Origin: a virus
Direction: 5' to 3' (one strand)
Length of the DNA: 64,000 nucleotides
Virus record (IMG/VR): IMGVR_UViG_3300009105_000002
Coordinates: 1 to 64,000 of that record
Position 1 is the stretch's first letter. Each line of letters begins with the position of its first letter. Below the pieces are notes generated by a model. That model was not told where the DNA came from and did no database searches. It saw only the letters and a list, made by a program, of their open reading frames with translations. A program made the position numbers and the translations under genes. Below, in pieces: positions 24,634 through 33,883 of the stretch.

Positions 24634-26961
24634 ATGCGATATTCAGTAATCATAGTGACACATAACGGGTTGGAATTTACGGTTAAATGTATAGCCAGCA
24701 TAGTGCGCCATACGCAGGATTATGAGCTTATAGTGGTGGATAACGGCTCAAAAGACGGCACTGTAGGGTATTTAGAGGAATTATCGAGGCGCAGAGATAA
24801 CGTTCATATCATCTTAAATAAAGAAAATTCGACATATGCCAAGTCTAATAATCAAGGATATGAAATATCTGAAGGTGATCATGTATGTTTTTTGAATAAT
24901 GACACGGTGGTTAATGAAGGATGGCTTGATCACATGACGGCACATCTTTATAAAAATAATTCACTCAGCAATATCGGTATTGTAGGGCCTATAACAAATT
25001 GCTCGAATGGTAAACAGGCATATGGCAATATTCAGGATCCTAAGGTCTGGTATGAACAGAATAAAGGCAGATGGTGCCATGCCGGCAGGCTTTATGGATG
25101 GTGTTTATTGATGAAGAGGGCTCTTTTGAATGAGATAGGTATATTTGATGAGCAGTTTGAAAATTCACATGAGGATAATGATATATGCCTCAGGGCGCAA
25201 TTGGCTGGATACAGGCTTGTAATAGCTTTTGATACATGGATTCATCATACAGGCCAGGGGACATTCAGGAATTTTTATACTACTGAAGAATATCTAAGTA
25301 ATGGCCAAAAAAATTCAGAAAAATATTTTAATAAGTGGTGGGATCCACGGCCAAGGAAGCTTGTAGCAGTTTATAGACTTGGCAATTGCGAGCAGTATAT
25401 AGAGGAAAGCATGAAGCAGACCTCTAAATTTGCGGATTCTATTATAGTGCATTTATGTAGATCTACGGATAAGACAGAGGAAATTGTCAAACGGTTTCCG
25501 AAGGTTATTAAAATAGGCAGATATGACGGTGCCTTTCAGGAGGACTTTGAACGCAACTGGTTACTGCAGGAAGCATTAAAAACAGATGCAGATTGGTGCA
25601 TATCAGTTGACGGAGATGAGGTCTACGAGGATAAATTTGTCGAGAGGGTTCAAAAGATGATGAATCCGCGCAATCCGGAGATATTTGCTTATAGTTATAG
25701 ATGGCGCACTATTTGGGAGAGGCGCAATGGAGACGAATATTTTAGAGCTGATTCTACTTTTGGTGATTTTACTAATCACAGATTTTTTAGGCTGATAAAA
25801 AGACAGGAGATTACTTCAATTCATCCGGAAGGACATCATTGCGGATCAAACCCGATTATAGCACCTGAAAATATCACATGGTCGAATATTAGGGTAAAGC
25901 ATTTAGGATATGATACGACCGATCAGAGGCAAAAGAAGTATGAATTTTATCAGGCGAATGACCACTTTAAGGATTCAAGAGATATTGGAAATAAGGATTA
26001 TTCGCATTTGATAGATATGAATGTGCAGCTTGAAAAGTATGATCCTAATAATGGCATCAGTTGCATCATGATGGTCAAGAATGAAGAGGAAAGAATTCAG
26101 GCATGCATAAGTAATTTAGAATGTTTAGTGGACGAATATATTATTGTTGATACAGGATCAACGGATAAAACGGTTGAATTGATAAAGCATTTTGCCAAAT
26201 ATTCATCTGTACCAGTGAAATTATTACAGATGCCCTGGCCGGACAATTACTCAATACCTCGTAACTTTGCAAAGTTACATGCTACGCAGAAATGGATCCT
26301 TATGATGGATGCGGATGAGAGATTTGAGATGGAAGACATCTATAAATTGTTCAAAATGATAGAGTCTGAGGCAGATGCGATAATCTTCCATGTTATAAAT
26401 TACCTTAAGAAAACTATGCCCGGGCAAAAACCAGTATATGCATCTACGGAGTCAGTCAGATTGTATCGTAATATTCCAGAGTTTTATTATACAGGAATAA
26501 TTCACGAAACGATTGATGATTCGATGGCGGCTATGAAAAATAGAAGACCAGTGAAGATAGGACGTTCGCCGGTCAAATTACATCATGGTGGATATCTTAA
26601 GGATAAAAATAGAGTGGAAGGTAAGCTTCAATATTATACAAAACTTAATGAACAGCAGATTGAAATAACAGAAGGCAAGGATCCACGGCCTTATTTTAAC
26701 CTTGCGCTTCATTGGTTGAACAATGATGAAGAGAAAAAGGCCTTACAGTGCTTTCAGAAATCGATACAAGTCAATCCGAGATTTTGGCATTCACATCAGC
26801 AGATGGCAGCTTTGAATATAAAAAGTACAAAGATATTTTTAGAGAATGTGTTGCAATTTATCCCAGAGACTCATCCTTTTGTGCCTGAGGCCAAAGAGAT
26901 ATTAGAATATTTGAAATCAAAAAGCATCGGGAATGTAAAGGTAGGAAAAAATGCCTGTTAG
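24634..26961 (+). CDS. Multi-domain GT2 glycosyltransferase with TPR tail
   Basis: This 775-residue protein has three GT-A-like units. The first (1-210) has SVIIVTHNGLEFTVKC, DNGSKDGT and VCFLNNDT. The second (about 245-450) has VYRLGNCEQYIEESMKQ and SVDGDEVYE. The third (about 470-680) has SCIMMVKNEEERIQACI, DTGSTDKT and LMMDADERFE. A TPR-like end follows (NLALHWLNNDEEKKALQCFQKSIQVNPRFWHSHQQMAAL). The second and third units resemble SunS-like or WaaE-like enzymes. It likely builds a short glycan on a phage protein. It overlaps the tail-completion gene by 11 bp. Confidence 0.88.
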   Translation: MRYSVIIVTHNGLEFTVKCIASIVRHTQDYELIVVDNGSKDGTVGYLEELSRRRDNVHIILNKENSTYAKSNNQGYEISEGDHVCFLNNDTVVNEGWLDHMTAHLYKNNSLSNIGIVGPITNCSNGKQAYGNIQDPKVWYEQNKGRWCHAGRLYGWCLLMKRALLNEIGIFDEQFENSHEDNDICLRAQLAGYRLVIAFDTWIHHTGQGTFRNFYTTEEYLSNGQKNSEKYFNKWWDPRPRKLVAVYRLGNCEQYIEESMKQTSKFADSIIVHLCRSTDKTEEIVKRFPKVIKIGRYDGAFQEDFERNWLLQEALKTDADWCISVDGDEVYEDKFVERVQKMMNPRNPEIFAYSYRWRTIWERRNGDEYFRADSTFGDFTNHRFFRLIKRQEITSIHPEGHHCGSNPIIAPENITWSNIRVKHLGYDTTDQRQKKYEFYQANDHFKDSRDIGNKDYSHLIDMNVQLEKYDPNNGISCIMMVKNEEERIQACISNLECLVDEYIIVDTGSTDKTVELIKHFAKYSSVPVKLLQMPWPDNYSIPRNFAKLHATQKWILMMDADERFEMEDIYKLFKMIESEADAIIFHVINYLKKTMPGQKPVYASTESVRLYRNIPEFYYTGIIHETIDDSMAAMKNRRPVKIGRSPVKLHHGGYLKDKNRVEGKLQYYTKLNEQQIEITEGKDPRPYFNLALHWLNNDEEKKALQCFQKSIQVNPRFWHSHQQMAALNIKSTKIFLENVLQFIPETHPFVPEAKEILEYLKSKSIGNVKVGKNAC

Positions 26962-27463
26962 TGGAGCAGATGTAGTTGCCAGAAATATAAAAGCATTCGG
27001 AGGCGGGTTTGAAAGGCATGCTACGAAGGTAATGAAAAAAGCAGCTGATATACTTGATGGAGAAGTCACTAAAAATATGAGCTTATCTGATCATAGCCAG
27101 GCTGATCTTACTAAATTAGGGCATCCTTATGCGCGCAGGCATGGGCCTGAGGGCAAAGGATTACATAAGCCGCCATGGTTAGTTCATCGACAGAGCGGCA
27201 AACTATTAAGTAGTAAATTCAAGGGATCTAGTGAAGCATCTGTACTAGGAGGTCAGCTTAAAGTCAGCGGATGGGTGGGATTGGATCAAGGAAGGACTGG
27301 ATATGCGCAGGCTATTATCTGGGGTACATCGAGAATGATACCTAGAGATGTATTATCAGGTAGTTTGTTTAATAAAAGATTTCAGGGCAAAGTAGGAGTT
27401 CTGTTAAATACTAATCTCAGGGATTTAGTTGTAAATTTCAGAGGAGCTGAAACGCATGGCTGA
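26951..27463 (+). CDS. HK97 gp10-like tail completion protein
   Basis: The 170-residue protein has KAFGGGFERHATKVMKKAADILDGEVTKNM at the start and then HPYARRHG and WLVHRQSGKLLSSKF, typical of the gp10/neck family with a central loop. The end has TSRMIPRDVL. It probably joins tail to head. The gene starts inside the GT gene. Confidence 0.65.
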   Translation: MPVSGADVVARNIKAFGGGFERHATKVMKKAADILDGEVTKNMSLSDHSQADLTKLGHPYARRHGPEGKGLHKPPWLVHRQSGKLLSSKFKGSSEASVLGGQLKVSGWVGLDQGRTGYAQAIIWGTSRMIPRDVLSGSLFNKRFQGKVGVLLNTNLRDLVVNFRGAETHG

Positions 27464-27869
27464 ATATAAGGTAATAGAAAAAATACGAAATATATTAAAA
27501 GCGGATACAACTATAAAAGGATTTGTGAAGGATAAAGTTTACGCTCAACATCCGTCTACTATTGAAAATCCTATATTTCCAGCAATATCGATTGCGCTTT
27601 TGCCCGGACAGGCAAGGACTAACGTGCCAGCCATGGTGGATATAGTTATTCAAATAGATTTGTGGTTTCCTGTTGATAAATATACAGTTGACGATGTCAT
27701 GACTTGTTTTAGAAGAGTGAGGGCATTGCTTCATCGTGAAACTTTGAAGGATACAACGATAGATATTGAATTAAAACAGATCATGGAAACAGGCATCGGG
27801 CCGTTGATGTATGATGTTGATTCTAAATCACATCATTTGCCGGCCAGATATGCGGTGGTGGCAATATGA
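27456..27869 (+). CDS. Tail terminator-like protein (DUF3168-like)
   Basis: The 137-residue protein opens EKIRNILKADTTIKGFVKDKVYAQHPSTIENPIFPAISIALLPG, then VDIVIQIDLWFPVDKYTVDDVMTCFRRVRALLH. This pattern fits gp11/tail terminator proteins that cap the tail tube. It overlaps both neighbours by a few bases. Confidence 0.7.
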   Translation: MAEYKVIEKIRNILKADTTIKGFVKDKVYAQHPSTIENPIFPAISIALLPGQARTNVPAMVDIVIQIDLWFPVDKYTVDDVMTCFRRVRALLHRETLKDTTIDIELKQIMETGIGPLMYDVDSKSHHLPARYAVVAI

Positions 27870-28060
27870 TAAAAGAATGGCTATGCATAGCTTGTAAATT
27901 TACATTAGCTTGGATTGAAGATAATAAAATAATTCGTATTAAGCGAAAAGATTTATATGTAGATGTAGAAGGTGGAAAAGTAACGATTACTTGTTGCCGG
28001 TGTGGCAAGAGAAATACGGCAATTGACGATAAAGTAAAATCTGAAGGAAAGGAGGAATGA
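27866..28060 (+). CDS. Small four-cysteine zinc protein
   Basis: The 64-residue product has WLCIACKF and later TCCRCGKRN, so two CxxC pairs about 40 residues apart. It looks like a Com-type or general zinc ribbon. It lies between tail terminator and tail tube genes, an unusual place for a regulator. AAGGAGG follows it for the next gene. Confidence 0.55.
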   Translation: MIKEWLCIACKFTLAWIEDNKIIRIKRKDLYVDVEGGKVTITCCRCGKRNTAIDDKVKSEGKEE

Positions 28061-28064
28061 GACA

Positions 28065-28619
28065 ATGGCTTATAATGTCCCAACGTATCAACACAAGCGG
28101 TTTTCTTTTGGTCCTGGAGTATTGTATTTAGGATCGGAAGGAACGACACCGACTGTGGAACTCGGAGCAGTAAAGGGCAATGCAGAACTTTCAGTTGAGA
28201 GAACGCGCCTTGAGATTTTTCAGGGTAGCCCTCAGTCAAAAGTGAAGCAATATGCTATTAAGGAAGAAGTAATCCTTAAGGTAACTGGCATAGAGTGGAA
28301 TTTTGACAACTTTAATGCAGCCCTGGGCGCAGGTGTTACAGGCGCAAGCAACCCGGATGAGACGTTTGAATTCGGCGGAGACATGGATATGGCTGATAAG
28401 GCAGTGAGATTTCTGCACATACAACCTGATGGCAGTACCATAGACATTCACATGTTTAAGGTAGAAGGCGCAGGTAAGATTGCTATGACGTTTAATGAAG
28501 CAGATACTCATGAATTTCCTTATGAGTTTCATTCAGTCGAAGCGACAACAGGTTTTGATGCCGCAGCTCTAGCAGCGAACAAGAAGCATTTTAAGATAAT
28601 TAGGACAGTAGCAGCTTAA
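28065..28619 (+). CDS. Major tail (tube) protein
   Basis: The 184-residue protein starts YQHKRFSFGPGVLYLGSEGTTPTVELGAVKGNAELSVERTRLEIFQGSPQSKVKQYAIKEEVILKVTG, a phage tail-tube pattern, and ends in FKIIRTVAA. AAAGGAGGAATGAGACA precedes it. Position before the chaperone pair and tape measure supports it. Confidence 0.8.
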   Translation: MAYNVPTYQHKRFSFGPGVLYLGSEGTTPTVELGAVKGNAELSVERTRLEIFQGSPQSKVKQYAIKEEVILKVTGIEWNFDNFNAALGAGVTGASNPDETFEFGGDMDMADKAVRFLHIQPDGSTIDIHMFKVEGAGKIAMTFNEADTHEFPYEFHSVEATTGFDAAALAANKKHFKIIRTVAA

Positions 28620-28638
28620 CTTAGGAGGAGACATAGAG

Positions 28639-29034
28639 ATGTCCAATTCCGCTTTTATACCAAAGACTAAAAAGATTCAGATTGTCGGGAAAGAATTTGA
28701 GATTAAGCCGTTTGTAATAAGAACAAGGACTAAATTCCTGAAAATAGTATTTGATATTTTTAGGGAATTATCAGAAAAGAGATCAGAATTAAAATTGGAT
28801 AATATCCAAACTCGAAATGTAGCACAGCTAGTGCCAGTGCTTGCGGAAGCAGCCGGGGAGAGATTGATTGATATCTATGAATTGGTTATTAGTGAACCTC
28901 GGGAATGGATGATAGATAATGTCCAGATCAAGGATGAAATAGCCATCATAGAAGCAATTCTGGAGGTTAATGATATCTCTTTTTTGGTGTCACAGGTCAA
29001 GAACATCGGTCAACAGGTGAAAAAGTTGCAATAG
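28639..29034 (+). CDS. Tail assembly chaperone, short form (G-like)
   Basis: The 131-residue product starts IPKTKKIQIVGKEFEIKPFVIRTRTKFLKIVFDIF and ends VKNIGQQVKKLQ. It sits directly between tail tube and tape measure genes, the classical G position. Its last codons contain AAAAAG at 29020-29025, and a -1 shift there reads into the 29040 frame. Confidence 0.7.
   Translation: MSNSAFIPKTKKIQIVGKEFEIKPFVIRTRTKFLKIVFDIFRELSEKRSELKLDNIQTRNVAQLVPVLAEAAGERLIDIYELVISEPREWMIDNVQIKDEIAIIEAILEVNDISFLVSQVKNIGQQVKKLQ
29020..29025 (+). promoter_or_regulatory. Candidate -1 frameshift site of the chaperone pair
   Basis: In the zero frame the codons are GTG AAA AAG TTG CAA TAG. A -1 slip on the two lysine codons gives AAA AAA GTT GCA ATA GAT GAG and continues in the downstream open frame. 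The heptamer GAAAAAG is not the ideal X XXY YYZ form, so the efficiency would be modest. Confidence 0.5.
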
Positions 29035-29039
29035 ATGAG

Positions 29040-29330
29040 TTGATTGTGTTTTTGGCCTGTGAATGCGGATGGGATCATGATTTTATATTAGACCATCTGA
29101 CATGGGCGCAGTTAAAAGTATATTACGAATTAATAAATAAGAAGAAACTGCAAGAGTTAAAAATAAGAACGATTGCAACGTTTAACGCTGTAGCTTACGC
29201 ATACGGTTCAATGAAGAAAGAAGCATTTATGAGGTTTATAGATAAGTTAGATCCGCCGGGAATAGTTAAAGATGGCGGTCCGGCGTTTGATAAAATGAGA
29301 CAGGATGGCTTTCCAGTGGAGGAAAAATAA
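29040..29330 (+). CDS. Tail assembly chaperone, T-like extension
   Basis: The 96-residue frame reads LIVFLACECGWDHDFILDHLTWAQLKVYYELINKKK and is offset -1 from the 28639 gene. As a separate gene it would need the TTG at 29040, which lacks a good ribosome site. Fusion by frameshift to the upstream chaperone fits the lambda G-GT scheme. Confidence 0.65.
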   Translation: MIVFLACECGWDHDFILDHLTWAQLKVYYELINKKKLQELKIRTIATFNAVAYAYGSMKKEAFMRFIDKLDPPGIVKDGGPAFDKMRQDGFPVEEK

Positions 29331-29331
29331 G

Positions 29332-29538
29332 ATGAAATTTAAAGTTACTATGATATGTAAGGAAATTTGGCGTGCTGAAACGGTTGTGGAAGTAGAACAA
29401 CAATTTTCAGATGTGGCTTTAGACATGGAAGCGATTAAAGATGAGGCGTGGGGAAAGTTTGATGCAATTTGTGCAAGGGATTTGGAACAAGAAAATTATA
29501 CAAAGGTAGAAGAAATAAAACCAATGAGGTTTAAATAA
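29332..29538 (+). CDS. 68-residue acidic hypothetical protein
   Basis: ATG 29332 is chosen, with GGAGG about 12 bases upstream; the in-frame ATG 29305 lies within the previous gene. The product MKFKVTMICKEIWRAETVVEVEQQF... is acidic. The end overlaps the tape measure start. Function unknown. Confidence 0.5.
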   Translation: MKFKVTMICKEIWRAETVVEVEQQFSDVALDMEAIKDEAWGKFDAICARDLEQENYTKVEEIKPMRFK

Positions 29539-31802
29539 TGCCTTTATTCGGCGCAGGTAACTTAGGATCTCTAGTTGTCAAGATAGAAACGGATCTGACT
29601 AATCTTAACAGAGGGCTAGAGACGGCCAACACAAAGATACAAAAATCCAGCGGAGCTATACTCAAAATGGCCAGTCAAGTCGGCCGGCAGATGACGATTG
29701 CCGGGGTGGCTGTCACAGCGGCCATGGGAGGCATGGTAAAGGCCTCTATTGACTTCGAGAGTGCCTTTGCAGGGGTTAGGAAGACCGTTGATGCCACAGA
29801 GGCTGAATTTAAGCAATTAGAAGGCAATTTTAGGGGTCTATCCACAGAAATACCCATCACAGCCACAGAATTGGCTCGTATAGGCGAAAAAGCAGGCCAG
29901 CTGGGCATCCGGGGCGTTGAAAACCTTACTAAATTCACAGAGACGATTGCATTAATCGGAGTTACTACGGATCTAACCACTGAGGATGCAGCTATTCAGT
30001 TCGCCAGGATTACCAATGTCATGCAGGAGCCAATTGCAAATATTGACCGTATGGGCGCGTCTATAGTAGATCTGGGTAATAACTTCGCAGCCAATGAAGT
30101 TGAAATTACCAATTTTGCTACGCGTGTAGCAGGTGCCGGCAAGCTTATGCATATGACAACAGCTAATGTGTTAGGTATAGGTACGGCATTTACAGCTGTG
30201 GGTGTTAAGGCGGAAATGGGTGGCACTGCAGTTCAAAAGGTTATATTGAAAATGATCGCGGCAGTGGCATCGGGCAATAAGGATCTAGAGGTATTTGCAG
30301 AAGTAGCAGGTATGACGGTTGAAGAATTCGTGAAGATGAAGGAAAAGGACCCTTCTGAAGTGTTTGTGCGGTTTGTGGAAGGCATAGGAGAGCTTGGAGA
30401 TGATGCTATACCTATATTAGAGAGCCTGGGGTTATCAAATGAGAGGGTCCGTAGTTCATTTTTAAGAATGGCGAGCGCAAGCGATACCTTAAGAAGCGCA
30501 ATTGATAGATCTGATATAGCATGGGATGAAAATACAGCTTTGCTGATCGAGGCTGAGAAGCGTTTTAAAACTACCGCATCACAACTTAAGCTTCTGGTAA
30601 ATAATATCGTTGAGGTTGCGCGTAAAGTCGGAGATACATTATTACCTGTTCTTAAGCCCATGATAGAGGATTTTAAAGAGTGGATTCAAAAAGTAGGAGA
30701 ATGGATCACAGCACATCCTCAATTTACAGCAGGGCTGGCCAAAGCAGTAACTTTATTTGGACTTTTAATGCTTACGATAGGACCAATTTTAATAGTGCTT
30801 CCGCAGTTAGTTACTTCTATTCAAATGATTACAACTGCAATTAATTTGATGAAAGTATCATTAGGCGGTGTTGCAGGTATAGCAGGGGCAGCATTTATAG
30901 GATGGAATATAGGCAGAGTGCTTGGTGAAGTCACAGGATTAGATGAGGCATTAAGCGGAGAAGAAGGCCTTTTCACTAAAATGTGGGAATGGCTTGATAA
31001 GATTGATCCTAGGCTTGAAAAAATGATTGAGACCATTACGAGAATAGCTGAGGCTACAGCTACACTTGGCTTTTCAGAGTTATTTAGAGGAGAAAAAGAA
31101 GCACCTGAGGAAGAAGAGGAAGAGGAAGATAATACAAAAGAGAAAGAAGCAAAGAAGACAGCAATATTAGAAGCAGAAAACGAAAAGAGGATGACCAAAG
31201 AAAGACTTAGAAATGCAAATAAAGCAAAAATGTTATTAATAGAAGAAGGGAGAGAAAAGAAGAGCTTAGCTTCAAAAACAAAATGGTATGATAAATATTA
31301 TAAGGATAAGGACGACTTTCAGCAGAAATCTTTTGATAATATGAAGCGAGTTTTAGCCGGGGCCGCTCAGGAAAGTAAGGCGGCAGCGGTTGCTTTGTCA
31401 GCAATAAGAATTGGCGAAGCGATTATGAATACAGCGGCAGGTGTTACATTTGCATTGGCTTCATATCCACCGCCAATAAGTTATGTGTGGGCAGCTATTA
31501 CAGCAGCTATGGGCGCAATTGAAATTGCTACAATTGCATCAGTAGGTTTCGCAGAAGGGACTGATGAAATTCCTGCAAATGTATCTCCAGGAGAGATGAT
31601 TGTGCCAAGGACATTTGCCTCAGCTATCAGGTCAGGAGATATTACAGTTGCAGGCCCTGAGGGAAGCAATTCAGGAGGCAAGATAATTCAAGAATTAAAT
31701 ATTATATTTGAAGGTGATCTTAAATTAGAAAATGATACAGACATAGAAGACCTTGCAGAACAGTTAGGCGATGAAATAGAACGCAATTTGAGGGTCGTAT
31801 GA
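29538..31802 (+). CDS. Tail tape measure protein (TP901-type)
   Basis: The 754-residue protein has an N-terminal coiled region, then the TP901 core: FAGVRKTVDATEAEFKQLEGNFRGLSTEIPITATELARIGEKAGQLGI, DLTTEDAAIQFARITNVM, GIGTAFTAVGVKAEMGGTAVQKV. Hydrophobic segments follow at about 395-455 and a long charged helix (about 515-600). The end has PANVSPGEMIVPRTFASAIRSG. Its length sets tail length; about 750 residues suggest a tail of moderate length (inference). Confidence 0.92.
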   Translation: MPLFGAGNLGSLVVKIETDLTNLNRGLETANTKIQKSSGAILKMASQVGRQMTIAGVAVTAAMGGMVKASIDFESAFAGVRKTVDATEAEFKQLEGNFRGLSTEIPITATELARIGEKAGQLGIRGVENLTKFTETIALIGVTTDLTTEDAAIQFARITNVMQEPIANIDRMGASIVDLGNNFAANEVEITNFATRVAGAGKLMHMTTANVLGIGTAFTAVGVKAEMGGTAVQKVILKMIAAVASGNKDLEVFAEVAGMTVEEFVKMKEKDPSEVFVRFVEGIGELGDDAIPILESLGLSNERVRSSFLRMASASDTLRSAIDRSDIAWDENTALLIEAEKRFKTTASQLKLLVNNIVEVARKVGDTLLPVLKPMIEDFKEWIQKVGEWITAHPQFTAGLAKAVTLFGLLMLTIGPILIVLPQLVTSIQMITTAINLMKVSLGGVAGIAGAAFIGWNIGRVLGEVTGLDEALSGEEGLFTKMWEWLDKIDPRLEKMIETITRIAEATATLGFSELFRGEKEAPEEEEEEEDNTKEKEAKKTAILEAENEKRMTKERLRNANKAKMLLIEEGREKKSLASKTKWYDKYYKDKDDFQQKSFDNMKRVLAGAAQESKAAAVALSAIRIGEAIMNTAAGVTFALASYPPPISYVWAAITAAMGAIEIATIASVGFAEGTDEIPANVSPGEMIVPRTFASAIRSGDITVAGPEGSNSGGKIIQELNIIFEGDLKLENDTDIEDLAEQLGDEIERNLRVV

Positions 31803-32539
31803 TATATACATTAATGTTTGGGTCTTATACATTTCCAAATCAAACCTTTGAAGTAGAAAGTTTACCTCTGGTCAATAATATTAAACAAAATACTGTACCT
31901 CGCAGGCATGGTAGTATTATTCAGGATCCATATCTTAAAGCGAGAAAGATTAAAGTAAAAGGGACTATTCATAATGCCACCCGGGCTACTGCATGGACAG
32001 AATTTATGGATATGCAGGAAGCGTTATTGGCAAGCGAAGATAAATTTTATCATCGCGCAGATAGGTATGTAAATTGTTGTTGCAATAAAATAACTCCTAA
32101 ATTTGCAGAAGGGACAGATAAAGGTGTTATTAATATAAATATAGATTTTATATCACAGGATCCGTTTTTTTATATGGCAGCGGCATCTTATAGCGATGTC
32201 AATAATCCTGTAGGAGTAACATTATCTTTTAATATAAATGGATTAGGTAATGTTTTTGCTGAACCTATAATTTACATATGCGCGACAGGTGGAACGATAA
32301 CAGATGAGATTCAGCTTGAAAACCAGACAACAAAAGAACTCTTTGTATTTAATGGCGTAGTTAATAATGGCGTAACCTTAGAAATAGATACCAAGGATTT
32401 TACGGTAGAAAACAATGCAGTTGACGGGATAAGTGAATTTGGAGGAGATTTTTTAACTGTAGCAGCGGGTTCAAATTTATTTAGATTTGTAGGAGCTACA
32501 TGCAGGGTTACAGTGGAACATAAATCAAGGTGGTATTGA
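31799..32539 (+). CDS. Distal tail protein (Dit-like)
   Basis: The 246-residue protein has FGSYTFPNQTFEVESLPLVNNIKQNTVPRRHGSIIQDPYLKARKIKVKGTIHNATRATAWTEFMDMQEAL, the N-terminal Dit ring domain, and a beta-rich C-terminal part. It overlaps the tape measure gene by 4 bp and the Tal-like gene by 1 bp. It forms the hub under the tail tube. Confidence 0.75.
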   Translation: MIYTLMFGSYTFPNQTFEVESLPLVNNIKQNTVPRRHGSIIQDPYLKARKIKVKGTIHNATRATAWTEFMDMQEALLASEDKFYHRADRYVNCCCNKITPKFAEGTDKGVININIDFISQDPFFYMAAASYSDVNNPVGVTLSFNINGLGNVFAEPIIYICATGGTITDEIQLENQTTKELFVFNGVVNNGVTLEIDTKDFTVENNAVDGISEFGGDFLTVAAGSNLFRFVGATCRVTVEHKSRWY

Positions 32540-33648
32540 TGAGGCACAGGATAGAAATCAGAGATACGAATTTTGATATATTGGAAGTATTAGAAAAAGA
32601 AGCAACGAAAATCCAATGGGAATATAAAAGGATAGGTGGATGTGGAAATTTTTCATTTATATTACCAAGGAAATTTGATGATGTAGGATACGTTCGGGGT
32701 GATTTTAATATTCGGATTTATAAGAGAACAGGAGCTGGGACATTTAGCCTTTGGTATCAGGGACTGATAGAAGATAGGTCGCCTGCATTGGGAGATAATG
32801 AAAAGGTGCAAGTCAGAGGATTTGGATATTCATCACAGCTTGAAAGGATACATGTTAGTAAAACTTATACATCGGATGAAATAAGCGTCATAGTAAAAGA
32901 TATCCTCGATACTTATGTTACGCCAAATACAAATATTGCGTATGATGCAGGAGATATAGAAGCTACTTCATTTACAGCAGATAGTTTAGAATTTAAAAAT
33001 GTCTCAGCAGCTAGTGCATTTAAGACGTTAGCCGATCTTGTAGGAACAAGAGAATGGGGAGTCGGAAAAGATAGAAAATTTTTCTTTAAGGCAAGATCTA
33101 CAGCAGTTAATTATAGATTCTGGTTGGGGAAAAATATCACAAAAGTAAATCAACTTGATACATTTAGACAAATAATCAATAGGATGCTTATAGAAGGCGG
33201 TGATGTTGCAGGCACAAAATATACGAGAACTATTAACAGGGCAGCTAGTCAGGTTAAATATGGACTCAGGGAAAAGGTTATCCAAAATGCAGCCATAGTG
33301 ACAAATACAGTAGCAGATCAATATGGAAGCGCGGTCCTTGATGAAAATGAGAATATGTCGCGCAGGGTGACATGTGAACAGATAGATAATGAAACTTTAA
33401 TAGAGGATAGCGTTCCATTAGGAATGGCGGTTATAAAGGAAGCAGGTATAAGGTATAGTGAGAAATATTACGGAGTATTTTTGTACGCAGGAGTCATTGA
33501 ATATCAAATCAATAAGATATTGTATAAGTTAGATGACAGCGGAGGTTTATCAAAAAAATTCAGTTTAGGGAAATTGAGGCCAAGTACTACTGAGAGCTTA
33601 AAGGGAATAGAATACGAAATTGAGCAGCTTAGAGCTGCGAGGGAGTAA
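32539..33648 (+). CDS. Tail-associated hub protein (Tal/gp27-like)
   Basis: ATG 32539 overlaps the Dit stop (TGATG). The 369-residue product has IEIRDTNFDILEVLEKEATKIQWEYKRIGGCGNFSFILPRKF, LWYQGLIEDRSP, and LADLVGTREWGVGKDRKFFFKAR, matching siphovirus prophage tail proteins in the gp27/baseplate hub group. No peptidase domain is evident. The C-terminal end has IEYEIEQLRAARE. Confidence 0.7.
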   Translation: MRHRIEIRDTNFDILEVLEKEATKIQWEYKRIGGCGNFSFILPRKFDDVGYVRGDFNIRIYKRTGAGTFSLWYQGLIEDRSPALGDNEKVQVRGFGYSSQLERIHVSKTYTSDEISVIVKDILDTYVTPNTNIAYDAGDIEATSFTADSLEFKNVSAASAFKTLADLVGTREWGVGKDRKFFFKARSTAVNYRFWLGKNITKVNQLDTFRQIINRMLIEGGDVAGTKYTRTINRAASQVKYGLREKVIQNAAIVTNTVADQYGSAVLDENENMSRRVTCEQIDNETLIEDSVPLGMAVIKEAGIRYSEKYYGVFLYAGVIEYQINKILYKLDDSGGLSKKFSLGKLRPSTTESLKGIEYEIEQLRAARE

Positions 33649-33649
33649 A

Positions 33650-33883
33650 ATGGAAAATCCATATCAGCCTTTAAAAGTAGAAGATGTTGAGGAAAAGATA
33701 AAACTTAATGCAAAAAAAGGAATAAAAATAAGAAAGTTACGGGATTTATTATATGAAGAATTATTTAAAGCAGAGAGAACGCTTTTGAAAATTCAAGCAT
33801 CACTGCATTCGATAGAAATACAAAATCAGAATTTACGGGAACAGATTAAAATTATAGAAAGGAAGATAAATCATGGCAGCTGA
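33650..33883 (+). CDS. 77-residue coiled-coil protein
   Basis: GAGGGAG lies just before ATG 33650; the in-frame start at 33620 falls inside the Tal-like gene. The product is a lysine-rich long helix (EEKIKLNAKKGIKIRKLRD...IQNQNLREQIKIIERKIN). It may be a small tail-tip or assembly helper. Confidence 0.55.
   Translation: MENPYQPLKVEDVEEKIKLNAKKGIKIRKLRDLLYEELFKAERTLLKIQASLHSIEIQNQNLREQIKIIERKINHGS

Noticed and set aside
26951-27463. Assembly join between two contigs at the glycosyltransferase island
   Set aside because: Every border overlaps by a few bases in frame with normal ribosome sites, so the island is continuous with the tail genes.
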